A stretch of 64,000 nucleotides of DNA, taken from assembly GCA_030603665.1 (NCBI GenBank), contig JAUVXJ010000008.1:30900-94899 (forward strand). The letters are read 5' to 3'. The notes below the pieces were generated by a model. The model was given only the letters and a program-made list of their open reading frames with translations. It had not been told where the DNA came from and did no database searches. Below, piece by piece: positions 10,307 through 20,770 of this stretch; the stretch's first letter is position 1, and every line of letters starts with the position of its first letter. A program made the position numbers and the translations under genes. Source of the stretch: Chloroflexota bacterium (GTDB lineage: Bacteria; Chloroflexota; Anaerolineae; UBA7937; B3-Chlor).

Positions 10307-10978
10307 CTAGCCTCCTTCCGCTCTGGCCACACTCTCTCGGAGGGCGGCGACGTTCTCTGCCACCGATGCCTTGCTGTTGTAGATGCTCGATCCCGCCACC
10401 AGGATGGTGGCCCCTGCCTGCACGACTAGCGGTGCAGTGGTGGGGTCGATCCCTCCATCCACTGCGATAGATATGTCCAGGCCCCTTTCATCCAGCATCT
10501 CTCGCAGGCGACGGATCTTGTCCACCTGGCTGTGGATGAAGGGTTGTCCTCCAAACCCGGGATTGACCGTCATCACCTGTATCACGTCGGTGAGGTCCAG
10601 CACTTGTTCGAGGACACACAGGGGTGTGCTGGGGTTGATGGCCACCGCTGACTCTGCGCCGAGTTCGCGAATCTGCTGTAGCACGCGGTGCAGGTGGACA
10701 GTCGCTTCCTGGTGAACCATCAGTCTGTCGGCGCCAGCATCGGCGAAGTCGGCCAGGTACCGTTCCGGTTCCACGATCATCAGGTGTACGTCCAGAATCC
10801 CGCTCACCAGGGAGCGCAAGGCGCGTACTACTCCCGGGCCGAAGGTGATGTTGGGGACGAAACGACCGTCCATCACGTCAACCTGAAAACCCTCGATCCT
10901 CGCCGCCTCACCCTCGCGCACCTGTTCGCCCAGGCGAGTGAAATCTGCTGACAGAACAGAAGGTTCAATGGCGATCAT
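10307..10978 (-). CDS. rpe: ribulose-phosphate 3-epimerase
   Basis: A 223-residue TIM-barrel epimerase interconverting ribulose-5-phosphate and xylulose-5-phosphate. The start at ATG 10978 ([13 protein letters not shown]) is chosen because GAGAGGAG lies about six bases upstream; the longer form from 11017 has no family support. Metal and catalytic motifs are [39 protein letters not shown] and the final VDGGI. It overlaps the end of rpiA by 14 bases. Confidence 0.96.
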   Translation of the reverse strand: MIAIEPSVLSADFTRLGEQVREGEAARIEGFQVDVMDGRFVPNITFGPGVVRALRSLVSGILDVHLMIVEPERYLADFADAGADRLMVHQEATVHLHRVLQQIRELGAESAVAINPSTPLCVLEQVLDLTDVIQVMTVNPGFGGQPFIHSQVDKIRRLREMLDERGLDISIAVDGGIDPTTAPLVVQAGATILVAGSSIYNSKASVAENVAALRESVARAEGG

Positions 10979-11678
10979 CCGTTTCTCCTCTCTTGAGATG
11001 GGTGATACCCTCATCACCGGCGACGATCACATCCGTGGCCAGCCCCAGGAAGAGCCCGTGTTCGACCACCCCGGCGCGCTGGCTGAGCTGTGCCGCCACA
11101 CGTCTCGGATCAGATATGGGTCCGAAGTTGCAGTCCAGGATCAGGTTGCCCTGGTCGGTCTTGAACTGGACGCCGTCTCGATTGGTTCGGAGCGCAACTC
11201 GGGCGCCCAAGGATTCCAGAAAAGGGACGTGCGAACCCCAGCCGAAGGGTGCGACTTCTACAGGCACGGCCCAGCAGGTGCCCAGGACGGGTGACAGCTT
11301 TGATTCGTCCACGACGATGATCTCGCGCAGGCTGGCCTGCGCCACTATCTTCTCCCGCAGAAGTGCTCCTCCACCCCCTTTGATGAGGTCCAGGTCGGGA
11401 TTCACTTCGTCCGCACCATCAATGGTCAGATCCACCACCGGGTGCTCTTCCAGCGTGGCGATAGGGATTCTCAGACTTCGAGCCTCCTGTTCGACTTGCA
11501 GGGAGCAGGGCACGCCCAGGATATCCTTCAGATGCCCCGCGCGCAGCAGTTCCGCTAGACGGCGCAAGGCGAACGCAGCCGTACTGCCGGCGCCAAGCCC
11601 CACCACTGAGCCAGATTCCACGAACTGCACAGCGCGCCAGGCGGCCTGTCGTTTCAGTTCTGCGGTGCCATTGTTCAA
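10965..11678 (-). CDS. rpiA: ribose-5-phosphate isomerase A
   Basis: A 237-residue isomerase between ribose-5-phosphate and ribulose-5-phosphate. It has [18 protein letters not shown] at the phosphate loop, DGADEV with catalytic Asp, and [11 protein letters not shown] with the catalytic lysine. The only in-frame start before the conserved N-terminus is TTG at 11678, since the stop of the HAD gene lies just upstream in the same frame. A weak start codon here may lower its yield relative to its neighbours. Confidence 0.94.
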   Translation of the reverse strand: MNNGTAELKRQAAWRAVQFVESGSVVGLGAGSTAAFALRRLAELLRAGHLKDILGVPCSLQVEQEARSLRIPIATLEEHPVVDLTIDGADEVNPDLDLIKGGGGALLREKIVAQASLREIIVVDESKLSPVLGTCWAVPVEVAPFGWGSHVPFLESLGARVALRTNRDGVQFKTDQGNLILDCNFGPISDPRRVAAQLSQRAGVVEHGLFLGLATDVIVAGDEGITHLKRGETDDRH

Positions 11679-11690
11679 GGTAACATCTCG

Positions 11691-12422
11691 TCAGTTGGCT
11701 GCTCTCTCCGTAACCATTCGCCGCACTACATCCATGAGGGTACCGGGATCATCAACGATCCAGCGATCTTCAATCAGCCGCTCGGAGTGAATTGCGCTGC
11801 GAGTGAGCGGAGTGGTGACTACGATGCACCACATGCCCGCCGCCAGGGCTGCCTTAACGCCCGAGGGTGAATCCTCAATGACCAGACATTGCCCGGCCGG
11901 CATGGCCAACTGATGCGCCACGAGCTGGTAGATCTCGGGGTCGGGCTTGCCGTGCTCCACGTCATCCTGGGAGGCCACGAAATCGAAGGCGTCAGCAAGG
12001 CCCAGCGCCTCCAGCACGACGTGCGTTTGCGCACAGGTGGACATCGTAGCCAAACCTGTCTTGCAGCCGGTACTCTGGGCTTCTTTGAGGAGTTCCACGT
12101 TGTGTGGCCACTGGTTCCTGCGCAGTACCTCTGGATCATCTAGCATCGCGGCATAGTATCGCACGCGAAGCTGCACGAACGCCTGCCACGGAGTACTGAC
12201 CTTGAGCTCAGGGATGAGCGCCCGTGCTGCATCTTCCAGTCCGAAACGCTGCATCAAGAATACGGCTACCTCACGCCTGGAGCGGCCCACCACGTCAGCG
12301 AAGGCCGCTACCACTTCATCTTCGGAGACGTCGTCCGGGCAAAGTTCAAGGGCAGCCTGCGCGTACGACAGAGCCTTGAGCTTCTCCGTCTGCACGAGAG
12401 TGCCGTCCTGGTCGAAGACCAT
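11691..12422 (-). CDS. HAD-superfamily phosphatase/phosphomutase-like hydrolase
   Basis: A 243-residue HAD subfamily I protein. The nucleophile motif FDQDGTLVQTE is at the very start, where Gln stands in place of the usual Met or Leu between the two Asp residues. Motif II is TMSTC, the lysine motif HGKPDPEIY, and motif III VIEDSPSGVKAA. The cap domain between them fits phosphoglycolate phosphatase or beta-phosphoglucomutase relatives. Its place between tauE and rpiA suggests a sugar-phosphate substrate; the actual one cannot be told. Confidence 0.85.
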   Translation of the reverse strand: MVFDQDGTLVQTEKLKALSYAQAALELCPDDVSEDEVVAAFADVVGRSRREVAVFLMQRFGLEDAARALIPELKVSTPWQAFVQLRVRYYAAMLDDPEVLRRNQWPHNVELLKEAQSTGCKTGLATMSTCAQTHVVLEALGLADAFDFVASQDDVEHGKPDPEIYQLVAHQLAMPAGQCLVIEDSPSGVKAALAAGMWCIVVTTPLTRSAIHSERLIEDRWIVDDPGTLMDVVRRMVTERAAN

Positions 12423-12430
12423 GGCTCGAA

Positions 12431-13288
12431 TCAGATCACCACCTCCACCAGGACCAGGGAAGCAGCCAGCAAGAAGAGGATGTGTAGTGCGCGGTCGAAA
12501 GATCGTTGAGGAAAACGGGCGGCTACCCAGGGTCCCAGCTGTCCACCGATGAGCACGCCTGGTATGGTGAACAGAAGAAGGCTCAGCACCGCGCTGAGCA
12601 CCGCGCCTCCGGTCTCGACGAAACCCAGCAGATGGCCCAGTGATGCTGAGAGCGTGGTGAAGAGCAGGACGAAGACCCCGGTGGCCACGGAGACCATGCT
12701 GGGCACGCGGCAGCGCTCCAATAAGAAGTGGCCATCAATCTCCCCCAGTCCCGTGCCGATCATGCCCTTGAACAACGCCCCCACCGACGCTAGCAAACGA
12801 CCTTCGGTCCTGTTGCACACAGTGTAGCAGATTTCCTCTCCCTTCGCAGTGATCAAGCAGGTCTCGCCTTTACCGTCGCCGCATTCTCGATGGATGGCCT
12901 CGTCTCTGCCTTCCACCGCCTCGGGCTCCAGCTTCCTGAGAGCGTTGGCGGCCACGGCGAACAGCCCGACTCCGAGAATCGCCTTGAGGACGTCCGGCTC
13001 AATGAGCTCTGAGATCCATGTGCCCAGGAGGGCCATGGGGACTGTAACCACCAGCAATGCGGCGCCCAGCCTGTAGTCGACCACTCGTCTGCGCGCATAG
13101 GAGTAGAAGCCGCTGGTGAAACCGAAGACCTCCGCGATCAACGCTGTGCCGATAGCTACCTCTGGCTCGACGCCCAGAACCAGCACGAAAAGCGGTGCGA
13201 AGAAGGTGGCTCCTCCGATGCCAGAGGCTGTGGCCAGGGCACCTATGACGACGGCCACGGGCAACATGTACCAGAATTGCAGAGTCAT
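12431..13288 (-). CDS. TauE/SafE family membrane exporter
   Basis: A 285-residue protein with about eight hydrophobic segments and the two-repeat layout of TauE/SafE permeases (GIGGATFFAPLF in the first half, GMIGTGLGEIDGHF in the second). Between the repeats lies a soluble loop of about 50 residues with four cysteines (HRECGDGKGETC, EEICYTVCNR), which could bind a metal. The family exports sulfite, sulfonates or other small organic anions. The ATG overlaps the stop of the transaldolase-PGI gene (ATGA). Why an anion exporter sits inside a pentose phosphate operon is unclear. Confidence 0.85.
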   Translation of the reverse strand: MTLQFWYMLPVAVVIGALATASGIGGATFFAPLFVLVLGVEPEVAIGTALIAEVFGFTSGFYSYARRRVVDYRLGAALLVVTVPMALLGTWISELIEPDVLKAILGVGLFAVAANALRKLEPEAVEGRDEAIHRECGDGKGETCLITAKGEEICYTVCNRTEGRLLASVGALFKGMIGTGLGEIDGHFLLERCRVPSMVSVATGVFVLLFTTLSASLGHLLGFVETGGAVLSAVLSLLLFTIPGVLIGGQLGPWVAARFPQRSFDRALHILFLLAASLVLVEVVI

Positions 13289-16026
13289 GACAGCGCCTTG
13301 ACCAGTCTGTTCAGTTCTCCCACGACGTTCGCGCCCAGATGAAGCCGGATAACGCGCCTTCCGATGTCGAGAAGTGCCTGCTGGTCGCCCAACGCCTGGG
13401 CCGCCTTTAGCGCTCCGAAGGTGATGGACGAACTTGGAGATCCTGCTTCTTCGGGGATGGCTACGTCCCGCTCGTCGTCGGCCGTGAACTGGATGAAGAG
13501 CCCCCTGCCTGCGTCTCCTTTGTGGAGTTGGCCGGTGGAGTGCAGGAAGCGCGGGCCATAGCCGACCGTGGTGGCCAGCCGTAACCGGTCTCTGAGGCGG
13601 GTACGCAGTTCCTGGAGCGTGGCGTCTGTCGCCTCAGTGGGCCGCACATAGGCCTGGAGGGCGACGTAGTCACCACGCCGTCCCTGGGCCAGGAAGTCGT
13701 TGAGGACTTCCGCCGTGACGGGCGCAAAGCTGCCACTGGGGAGCTCACCTGTCTCCGCGTACTGTGCGACCATCTTGCGTGCCAGTATCTTGGCCGCCTC
13801 CACGTTGGGCTGGTCGAAGGGGTTGATGCCCATGAGGTGTCCCGCCACAGCCGTAGCCATCTCCCAGATGAAGAACTGTCCTCCCAGGTCGTGTCGGTCG
13901 TGCAGGTGCAGTCGGATCACCGGATGGCCAACCCTTTCCAGGGCAGCCAGGCCGTCGTCGTGGCTACTATCATCTTTCACACGGAGGTGAACGAAGAGGC
14001 GATCATCTCCGTACATCTCCGGAGATCCCAGGGGCTCGCCCACTACTGGCAGGATGCCGCGGTCCTCCTTGCCAGTGCTTTCCGCGATGAGTTGTTCCAC
14101 CCAGGTGCCGAAGCTGGCTATGGCTGGCGAAGCTACGAGCGTGAGCTTGTCCCGCCCCGCCCTAGCCAACACTCCCATCGCGGCGCCGAGCCACGCGCCC
14201 GGGTTGTCCTCGGCTTTGACGCAGGCCTCGCATGAAGAGAGCCCCGTCACGGCGCGATCGAGCAGGAGTGCGACGTCCACGCCCCCCAGCGCAGCCGGGA
14301 CCAGGCCGAAGTACGACAGCGCGGAGTACCGTCCGCCGATGTTGGGATCGTTGAGGAACGTTGCCCGGAAGTTGAGGCTGCTGGCCACGTCTGCGAGCGG
14401 GCTTCCGGGATCGGTGATGGCCACAAAGTGCTCTCCGGTTTGGCCCATTCCCAACTCTTCAGAGACGCGATTGTAGAAGAACTTGAAGAGGGAGAGGGTC
14501 TCCACGGTGGTGCCTGACTTGGTGGCCACGATGAAGAGGGTCCGGGAAACATCCAGCCCCTCGGCATGGGCCAGTACGAATCCGGGATCAGTGCTGTCGA
14601 GAATGGCCAGATCCAAATAGCCATCCGCAACTCCGAAGGTCTTGCGGAAGACCGCGGGCGCCAGGCTGGAGCCGCCCATGCCCAACAGCAGGGCGCGGGT
14701 GTAGCCATCGCTGCACAGCGCCTTGGTGAGCGATTCCAGACGGTGGAGGTCGTCCATCATCGCATCGGCGATGTGCAGCCACCCTAGCCGATTAGCGATC
14801 TCGGTGGGGTCTCGCTTCCAAACGGTGTGATCGTGGGCCCAGATGCGTTTGACAATGTGCTGGCGGTTGATGTCGTTCAGGGCGTTGTCCACCGCGGTCT
14901 GGTAGGGACCCAGGGTGGCTTCCTGGTGTTTCCACCCTGCCCGCAACCTTTCACATTTCTCCACGATGCTTGCCATCAGGGCCTCGAAGGACTTGGCGAA
15001 GGCTGTGACTCCATCGTCGAGAAGCTGCTGTGTAATTCCGGCCAGGTCCACGCCCAAGTCGGCCAGGCGCTCCAGCTGAGCGTGCGCCTGGTCCATACTT
15101 GCTTCCAGAGTGGCAGCCACGTTTCCGTGGTCGAGGAAGGCCTGCAGCGTTGCAGGTGGCAGGGTGTTGACCGTGTCTGATCCGATGAGGCCATCCACGT
15201 AGAGGGTATCGGGATAGAGGGGGTTCTTGCTGCTGGTGGAGGCCCAAAGCGGACGCTGGAGGCGCGCGCCTCGTGAAGCCAGGTGTTCCCACCGTGGACC
15301 ACTGAACGTCTGACGGAACAGGCCATAAGCTGCCTTGGCGTTGGCGACGGCGATGGTACCTTGGAGGTCGCTCTCCCCCATCTCTTCCAACGTTCGGTCC
15401 ACGGCCGTGTCCACCCGGCTGACGAAGAACGAGGCCACGGATGCTACCCGGTCCACATCGCCTCCTGCCACGGTGAGGTTCTCCAGACCTGAGATGTACG
15501 CCTCGGCCACGGCCTCGTACTGGGCCAGAGAGAACATGAGCGTCACATTGACGTTGATGCCCTCGCCGATCAAGGTCTCGATGGCCGGAATGCCAGCGGG
15601 AGTGGCCGGCACCTTGATCATCACGTTGGGCCGGTTGAGAGCAGCGAAGAGATGGTGAGCCTCGGCGATGGTGCCTTCCGTGTCGTGAGCCAGCGCAGGC
15701 CGGGCCTCGAGGCTGACGTATCCATCGGCACCATCAGTACGTTCGTAGACGGGCCGCAGAAGGTCTGCGGCTTGCTGGATGTCCTCGAATACCAGGGCCT
15801 CATAAATCTCTGCGGCGTCCTTGCCGGCGTCCACCAACTGGTGCAGAGCATCATCGTAGTCGGTGCTTCCGGCGATGGCCTTTTCGAATATAGTGGGATT
15901 GGAGGTGATCCCGGTCAGTCCATCCTCGATCAAACCTTGAAGTTCGCCGGAAGCGATGAAGGAACGACGGATGTAATCCAGCCAGACAGCCTGGCCTAGC
16001 TCAGCCAGTTCGCTCAGTTTGTTCAT
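13285..16026 (-). CDS. tal-pgi: bifunctional transaldolase / glucose-6-phosphate isomerase
   Basis: A 913-residue fusion. The first 370 residues are a transaldolase: LTGITSNPTIFEKAI near the start and the Schiff-base lysine in VMIKVPATPAGIPAIE. The rest is a phosphoglucose isomerase, with LLGMGGSSLAPAVFRKTFG and KSGTTVETLSLFKFF at the sugar-phosphate site. The start at ATG 16026 follows GGGAGG at nine bases. The protein links the non-oxidative branch (making fructose-6-phosphate) to glucose-6-phosphate, so carbon can re-enter Zwf in the same operon. Such fusions are known in Chloroflexota and some other phyla. Confidence 0.96.
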   Translation of the reverse strand: MNKLSELAELGQAVWLDYIRRSFIASGELQGLIEDGLTGITSNPTIFEKAIAGSTDYDDALHQLVDAGKDAAEIYEALVFEDIQQAADLLRPVYERTDGADGYVSLEARPALAHDTEGTIAEAHHLFAALNRPNVMIKVPATPAGIPAIETLIGEGINVNVTLMFSLAQYEAVAEAYISGLENLTVAGGDVDRVASVASFFVSRVDTAVDRTLEEMGESDLQGTIAVANAKAAYGLFRQTFSGPRWEHLASRGARLQRPLWASTSSKNPLYPDTLYVDGLIGSDTVNTLPPATLQAFLDHGNVAATLEASMDQAHAQLERLADLGVDLAGITQQLLDDGVTAFAKSFEALMASIVEKCERLRAGWKHQEATLGPYQTAVDNALNDINRQHIVKRIWAHDHTVWKRDPTEIANRLGWLHIADAMMDDLHRLESLTKALCSDGYTRALLLGMGGSSLAPAVFRKTFGVADGYLDLAILDSTDPGFVLAHAEGLDVSRTLFIVATKSGTTVETLSLFKFFYNRVSEELGMGQTGEHFVAITDPGSPLADVASSLNFRATFLNDPNIGGRYSALSYFGLVPAALGGVDVALLLDRAVTGLSSCEACVKAEDNPGAWLGAAMGVLARAGRDKLTLVASPAIASFGTWVEQLIAESTGKEDRGILPVVGEPLGSPEMYGDDRLFVHLRVKDDSSHDDGLAALERVGHPVIRLHLHDRHDLGGQFFIWEMATAVAGHLMGINPFDQPNVEAAKILARKMVAQYAETGELPSGSFAPVTAEVLNDFLAQGRRGDYVALQAYVRPTEATDATLQELRTRLRDRLRLATTVGYGPRFLHSTGQLHKGDAGRGLFIQFTADDERDVAIPEEAGSPSSSITFGALKAAQALGDQQALLDIGRRVIRLHLGANVVGELNRLVKALS

Positions 16027-16104
16027 CGTACAATCGCCTCCCTTTGTCGATCGTGACGGAGACTCTCTCAACATGAAGTGCGACGTGTGGAGGTTGCCGG
16101 AGCC

Positions 16105-17940
16105 CTAGTCTTGCTCTTCTCGGGCCTCCCTCGCCCGCTGCTTCGCCAGCGCCCAACCGAGTCGCAGGGCGCTGTTCATCAGGCCGATGTGGCTGAAGGC
16201 CTGTGGGAAGTTGCCCAGTTGCTGGCCCGATACCGGGTCAATCTCCTCGGCGAGAAGTCCTAGAGGGCTGATGTGGTCGAGGAGTCCCAAAAGCAGCTCC
16301 TCTGCCTTCTGGAGTTCGCCACACATGACGAGGGCATCCACCAGCCAGAAAGTGCATATGACGAAGGTTCCTTCTTGGCCTGGGAGTCCGTCGTCGCCCA
16401 GATAGCGATAGACCATGCCATTGGAGGTGAGATGCTCCAGAGTCGCCCTTATGGTGCCCTGTACGTGGGGATGCTCAGGAGGAAGGAACCCCATGATCGG
16501 TACCAACAGGCTGGTTGCGTCCATGACTTCCGAATCGAAAGACTGCACGAAGCTGTTCAGCTTCTCGCTAAAGCCCCGCTCGAGGATGGCCTGGCGGATC
16601 TCGTGCCGCGTCTTGTTCCATGTCTCGAGGGGGGCGTCGAAACCGCCCTTCTCGGCAAGCTGTATGCCGCGGTCCAGCGCCACCCAGCACATCAGCTTGG
16701 AGTACGTGAAGTGCCTCGGACCACCACGTACCTCCCAGATGCCTGAGTCCTCTGTGTCCCACGTTTGACAGGCTGTGTTGACGATCCTACGCACAAAGTC
16801 CCAGTCATCCTCTGTGATTTCCTCGCCGTACCGTCGCGTCTCGTAGAAGGCGTTGACCAGTTCGCCGTAAACATCGAGTTGGATTTGTTCCGCTGCCGCG
16901 TTGCCCACCCTGACGGGGGCCGAGTTACGATAGCCGGATAAGTGATCGAGTATGTACTCCTCCAGGTCCTGCTCTCCGTGGAGGCCGTACATGACCTGCA
17001 TGTCCAGGTGATCGTCGCGGGCCTGGAACTCTTGACAGATGCCCTTAAGCCATCGGAAGTACTGTAGGGCCTCCGTCACGTGGCCCAGGCTGTAAAGGCT
17101 CTGGACGGTGAAAGAAGCGTCGCGAATCCAGGCGAAGCGATAGTCCCAGTTCCGCACGCCGCCGATCACCTCGGGGAGGGAAGTAGTGGGCGCCGCGGCG
17201 ATGGCACCGGTCTCTGGATGCGTCAGCAACTTCAAGACCAATCCTGAGCGGACTACATGGTCATGCCATGGGCCACGGACAACGCAACGATCCATATCGC
17301 ATTGATGCGCCCAGTCCGACCAGAATTCCGTCGTAGCTTCAAGAAGGTGCTCGCACTCTGCCGGCGCTGTGAGGGAACTGTCGCCGTATCGGAGGACAAA
17401 CCACTGCGGCTCGCCCTCCTTGACGGTGAATGTGCCACGAGCCACCGCTCCGTCGAGATCCAGAGGAACGTGGGACTGAAGGAAGAGCAAGTGGTCCTCC
17501 CATTGGGCGACTGTTCCTTCTCCAGCAGACTCCAGGGGGGGAACGAACCGAGCGTAGTCAAAGCGCGGTTTGAACTCGATGTCCAACTCCACGCTGCCCC
17601 CCGAGCAGGAGACCTTCCTCAGGAGAGTCTGGTGCAGAGGGTCGGTGTGGTCTTTCACGGGCATGAAATCCGTGATCGAAACTGAGCCCATCGCCATCTG
17701 GAACGTCGTCTGTAGTACGTTGGTATTGCCGACGTAGGTCTGCTTTCCACCATCGTGACCCTGCGGCCTGATGTAGAAGTGCCCGCCTTGCTCGCTGTCC
17801 AGGATGGCGGCAAACACGCTCGGTGACTCGAGATGGGGAAAACAACACCAGTCAATAGAGCCATCCCGCCCCACGAGGGCGCAGGTCGCCAGGTTGCCAA
17901 TGAGTCCGTACTCCTCCAGTCGCTTGTAGTTGGTTGCCAT
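16105..17940 (-). CDS. GH15 family glucoamylase/trehalase
   Basis: A 611-residue glycoside hydrolase family 15 protein with no signal peptide, so it acts in the cytoplasm. The N-terminal beta domain opens with IGNLATCALVGRDGSIDWCCFPH. The (alpha/alpha)6 barrel carries RNWDYRFAWIRDASFTVQSL, the WEVRGGPRHFTYSKLM segment with a catalytic acid, and EEIDPVSGQQLGNFPQAFSH with the catalytic base. Bacterial members cut alpha-glucans or trehalose, releasing glucose. With glucokinase three genes upstream it can feed stored sugar into the pentose phosphate cycle. GGAAGA precedes the ATG. Confidence 0.93.
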   Translation of the reverse strand: MATNYKRLEEYGLIGNLATCALVGRDGSIDWCCFPHLESPSVFAAILDSEQGGHFYIRPQGHDGGKQTYVGNTNVLQTTFQMAMGSVSITDFMPVKDHTDPLHQTLLRKVSCSGGSVELDIEFKPRFDYARFVPPLESAGEGTVAQWEDHLLFLQSHVPLDLDGAVARGTFTVKEGEPQWFVLRYGDSSLTAPAECEHLLEATTEFWSDWAHQCDMDRCVVRGPWHDHVVRSGLVLKLLTHPETGAIAAAPTTSLPEVIGGVRNWDYRFAWIRDASFTVQSLYSLGHVTEALQYFRWLKGICQEFQARDDHLDMQVMYGLHGEQDLEEYILDHLSGYRNSAPVRVGNAAAEQIQLDVYGELVNAFYETRRYGEEITEDDWDFVRRIVNTACQTWDTEDSGIWEVRGGPRHFTYSKLMCWVALDRGIQLAEKGGFDAPLETWNKTRHEIRQAILERGFSEKLNSFVQSFDSEVMDATSLLVPIMGFLPPEHPHVQGTIRATLEHLTSNGMVYRYLGDDGLPGQEGTFVICTFWLVDALVMCGELQKAEELLLGLLDHISPLGLLAEEIDPVSGQQLGNFPQAFSHIGLMNSALRLGWALAKQRAREAREEQD

Positions 17941-17959
17941 TGATCTTCCTGCGGCTGTC

Positions 17960-19972
17960 CTATCCTTTCAACAGTATCTTGGCCTGTGCGACCACGTTTG
18001 CCGCGGTGATTCCGAATCGCTCGTACAGAACCTCTATCGGGGCGCTGGCGCCGAAGTGTTCCATTCCCACCGCAGCGCCGTCGAGTCCCACGTAGTGCTC
18101 CCAGCCGAGCTTGATGCCAGCCTCCACGGCCACGCGCGCCTTGACTGGAGGAGGCAGCACACTGTCGCGGTAGCTGGCTGGCTGTCGGTCGAACAACTCC
18201 CAGCTGGGCATGGAGACTACGCGCACTGCGATGCCCTCCGAGGCCAGCTGCATACCTGCCTCCAGGGCGAGGTGGACCTCGGACCCGGTTCCGATGAGGA
18301 TTACCTCCGGCGGGCCTTCAGTTTCTTGCCAGAGGACGTAGGCACCCTGCTGCAGCCCACTTGCAGGAGCGAAGTCTGCGCGATCCAGAACGGGCAGTTT
18401 CTGGCGGGTGAACACCAGGGCTGTCGGCCCCTTGCTATTCAACAGTGCTGCCTTCCAGGCCTCCGCGGTCTCCGTGGCATCGGCAGGGCGGATTACGGTC
18501 AAACCCGGAACCGCCCGCAGATTCATCAGGTGCTCGATGGGCTGGTGGGTGGGCCCATCCTCTCCTAGACCTATGCTGTCGTGGGTGAAGACGTAGAGGG
18601 CCTGCAACCCCATCATCGCGGCCAGCCTTATGGGAGGGCGCATGTAGTCTGAGAAGGTGAGGAAAGTGGCGGCATATGGGATCACGCCTCCGTGCAGAGC
18701 CATGCCGTTGACGATGGCGCCCATGGCATGCTCTCGCACGCCGAAGTGCATGTTGTGGCCCCAGTACTGGTGCCACCCCAGATCTCCATAGCCTACGAGG
18801 ATGGTCTTGGTGCTGGGCGCCAAGTCTGCCGAGCCACCGGTCAGTGCGTGGACTCGCTTGACGAGGTAGTTGAGCACCTGGCCTGACGCGGCACGAGTGG
18901 CAATGGGCTTGGTGTCTGAGTGAAAGAGGTCTCCCAATCCCTCGTCCCAGGAGGGTGGTAGTTCGCGCTGGAGCTGAGCATCGAGTTCGTGTGACAGTTG
19001 TGGGTACGTGTCGCGGTACGACTGCATACGTACCTGCCACTCCTGCTCTGCCTCCTGCCCTCGCTCAACCGCCCTCTGCATGTGGTGTCGCACCTCGTCC
19101 GGCACGTAAAAGGCAGGCTCTTGGGGCCAGCCCAGAGTGTTCTTGGCCTCTCGCACGTTCTCTTCGCCAAGCGGCTCGCCGTGAACCTTGGCCGTGGCCT
19201 GTGCGGGGCTGCCGTAGCCGATGACCGTATTGCAGGTGATGAGCGATGGGCGCCCGGTGTCGGCCTGAGCCTCGCCGATAGCTTGCTCAATGGCGGTGAT
19301 GTCCTGACCGTCGATGGGTCCCAGGACCTGCCAGCCATAGGCCAGGAAGCGGCGCGCCACATTCTCGCTGAACACGGCGTCTGTAGGACCCTCGATCTGG
19401 ATGTCGTTGTCATCGTAGAGGTAGATCAGCTTCCCCAGCTTTAGCGTCCCGGCCAGGCTGGCTGCTTCGCTGGTCACACCTTCTTGCATGTCTCCATCGG
19501 ATACAATGGCGTACACGTAGTGATCGACGATCTTATGGCCGAGCCTGTTGTAGTGGTCCGCCAACCAGCGCTCTGCGATGGCCATGCCCACCCCGTTGGC
19601 GAAGCCCTGGCCAAGGGGGCCGGTGGTCGCCTCCACCCCCGGGGTGAGACCATGCTCCGGGTGTCCTGGGGTCTTGCTCCCCCACTGACGGAAGTTCTGC
19701 AGCTCCTCCAGCGGAAGATCGTAACCCGTCAAATGTAGGAGGGCGTAGAGGAGCATCGAGGCATGTCCGGGAGAGAGGACGAAGCGGTCACGGTTGGGCC
19801 ACCGTGGATTGCGCGGGTTGTGCTTCAGAAAACGGTCCCACAGCGTGTAGGCCATGCTTGCAGCGCCCATCGGCGTCCCGGGATGGCCCGACCGGGCCTT
19901 CTGTACCGCGTCTACGGCAAGGAAACGGATGGTGTTGATGCACTTTTGGTCGAGCGCCGCTTGGTCGGTCAC
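17960..19972 (-). CDS. tkt: transketolase
   Basis: A 670-residue thiamine-diphosphate enzyme moving two-carbon units between pentose phosphates and other sugar phosphates. Motifs include [36 protein letters not shown], the ThDP/metal motif SDGDMQEG followed by NDIQIEG, and [10 protein letters not shown] in the pyrimidine domain. Two GTG codons lie at 19978 and 19972. GAGGAG is eight bases from the second and too close to the first, so 19972 is preferred. Confidence 0.96.
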   Translation of the reverse strand: MTDQAALDQKCINTIRFLAVDAVQKARSGHPGTPMGAASMAYTLWDRFLKHNPRNPRWPNRDRFVLSPGHASMLLYALLHLTGYDLPLEELQNFRQWGSKTPGHPEHGLTPGVEATTGPLGQGFANGVGMAIAERWLADHYNRLGHKIVDHYVYAIVSDGDMQEGVTSEAASLAGTLKLGKLIYLYDDNDIQIEGPTDAVFSENVARRFLAYGWQVLGPIDGQDITAIEQAIGEAQADTGRPSLITCNTVIGYGSPAQATAKVHGEPLGEENVREAKNTLGWPQEPAFYVPDEVRHHMQRAVERGQEAEQEWQVRMQSYRDTYPQLSHELDAQLQRELPPSWDEGLGDLFHSDTKPIATRAASGQVLNYLVKRVHALTGGSADLAPSTKTILVGYGDLGWHQYWGHNMHFGVREHAMGAIVNGMALHGGVIPYAATFLTFSDYMRPPIRLAAMMGLQALYVFTHDSIGLGEDGPTHQPIEHLMNLRAVPGLTVIRPADATETAEAWKAALLNSKGPTALVFTRQKLPVLDRADFAPASGLQQGAYVLWQETEGPPEVILIGTGSEVHLALEAGMQLASEGIAVRVVSMPSWELFDRQPASYRDSVLPPPVKARVAVEAGIKLGWEHYVGLDGAAVGMEHFGASAPIEVLYERFGITAANVVAQAKILLKG

Positions 19973-20017
19973 TTTCACTCTCCTCGAAATCGCCTTCTGC
20001 CCGATGTGTGGGAGACG

Positions 20018-20770
20018 TCACACCCCATCTGCTGGCTCCAACTGTGTGTAAGATGTGGTCTTGAACGGCGGTTCGAGCTGCAGCCCGAGCTGGTGAAAGA
20101 CCTCCAGCGGGATGCCGATGTCGGCCAGGTAGAGCTCTCCACGGACTCGTTGCAGGCCGGTCTTGGGTAGGGCGAGAGTCAACGTGCGATGGGGCTGGAC
20201 TGCTGGGCCTGGCGATTCTCCGGTGGTGGCGTCGAGCCCCGACGGGACGTCGAGGGAGAGGATTCGCTCGGCGCATTCGTTGCACAGCTCAATGAGATAG
20301 GCTGAGCGGCCACTCGCTGCTCCCCGCAGGCCATATCCGATGACGGCGTCTACCGTAAGTTGGGACCTGGAGAGGAAGGTGCGAGCATCCGTTCCAGGTA
20401 CAGGTTCCACGCCTGCTGCCTTGAGGATACGGAGTTGGTTGTGGGCGGCAGGGCTGAGCATCGACTCTTCTCCGGCCAGGATTACCCGGACGATCATTCC
20501 GCGGTTGTGCAGGTGCCGGGCACAGCACAGGCCTCCCCCACCATTGCCGCCGGCTCCTGCGAGGATGGCTACCTCACCCTCGTGCGCGTCGAGGACCTGT
20601 AGTGCATGCTCGGCGAGATTCCTTCCCGCGTTCTCCATCATTTGGAGAATGGATAGCCCAAACTCCTCCACCGCCACGCGGTCCACCTCACGCATCTCGT
20701 CGGCGGTCACCGCGGGCACCGCAACGCCATCTTCCGTTCGGAAAACGAGTCTATGGGCCTGGTCAGGCAT
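20018..20770 (-). CDS. nnrE: NAD(P)H-hydrate epimerase (YjeF N-domain)
   Basis: About 250 residues of the YjeF_N fold. It repairs damaged NAD(P)H by epimerising the R form of NAD(P)HX. The GNGGGGLCCARHL stretch, the catalytic-site segment VDAVIGYGLRG and SLDVPSGLDATTGE match the family. The dehydratase domain (NnrD) that is often fused is absent and not encoded nearby. The ATG at 20770 overlaps the glucokinase stop by eight bases; another ATG at 20788 is possible and neither has a strong ribosome site. Being in an NADPH-producing operon makes sense for a cofactor-repair enzyme. Confidence 0.9.
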   Translation of the reverse strand: MPDQAHRLVFRTEDGVAVPAVTADEMREVDRVAVEEFGLSILQMMENAGRNLAEHALQVLDAHEGEVAILAGAGGNGGGGLCCARHLHNRGMIVRVILAGEESMLSPAAHNQLRILKAAGVEPVPGTDARTFLSRSQLTVDAVIGYGLRGAASGRSAYLIELCNECAERILSLDVPSGLDATTGESPGPAVQPHRTLTLALPKTGLQRVRGELYLADIGIPLEVFHQLGLQLEPPFKTTSYTQLEPADGV

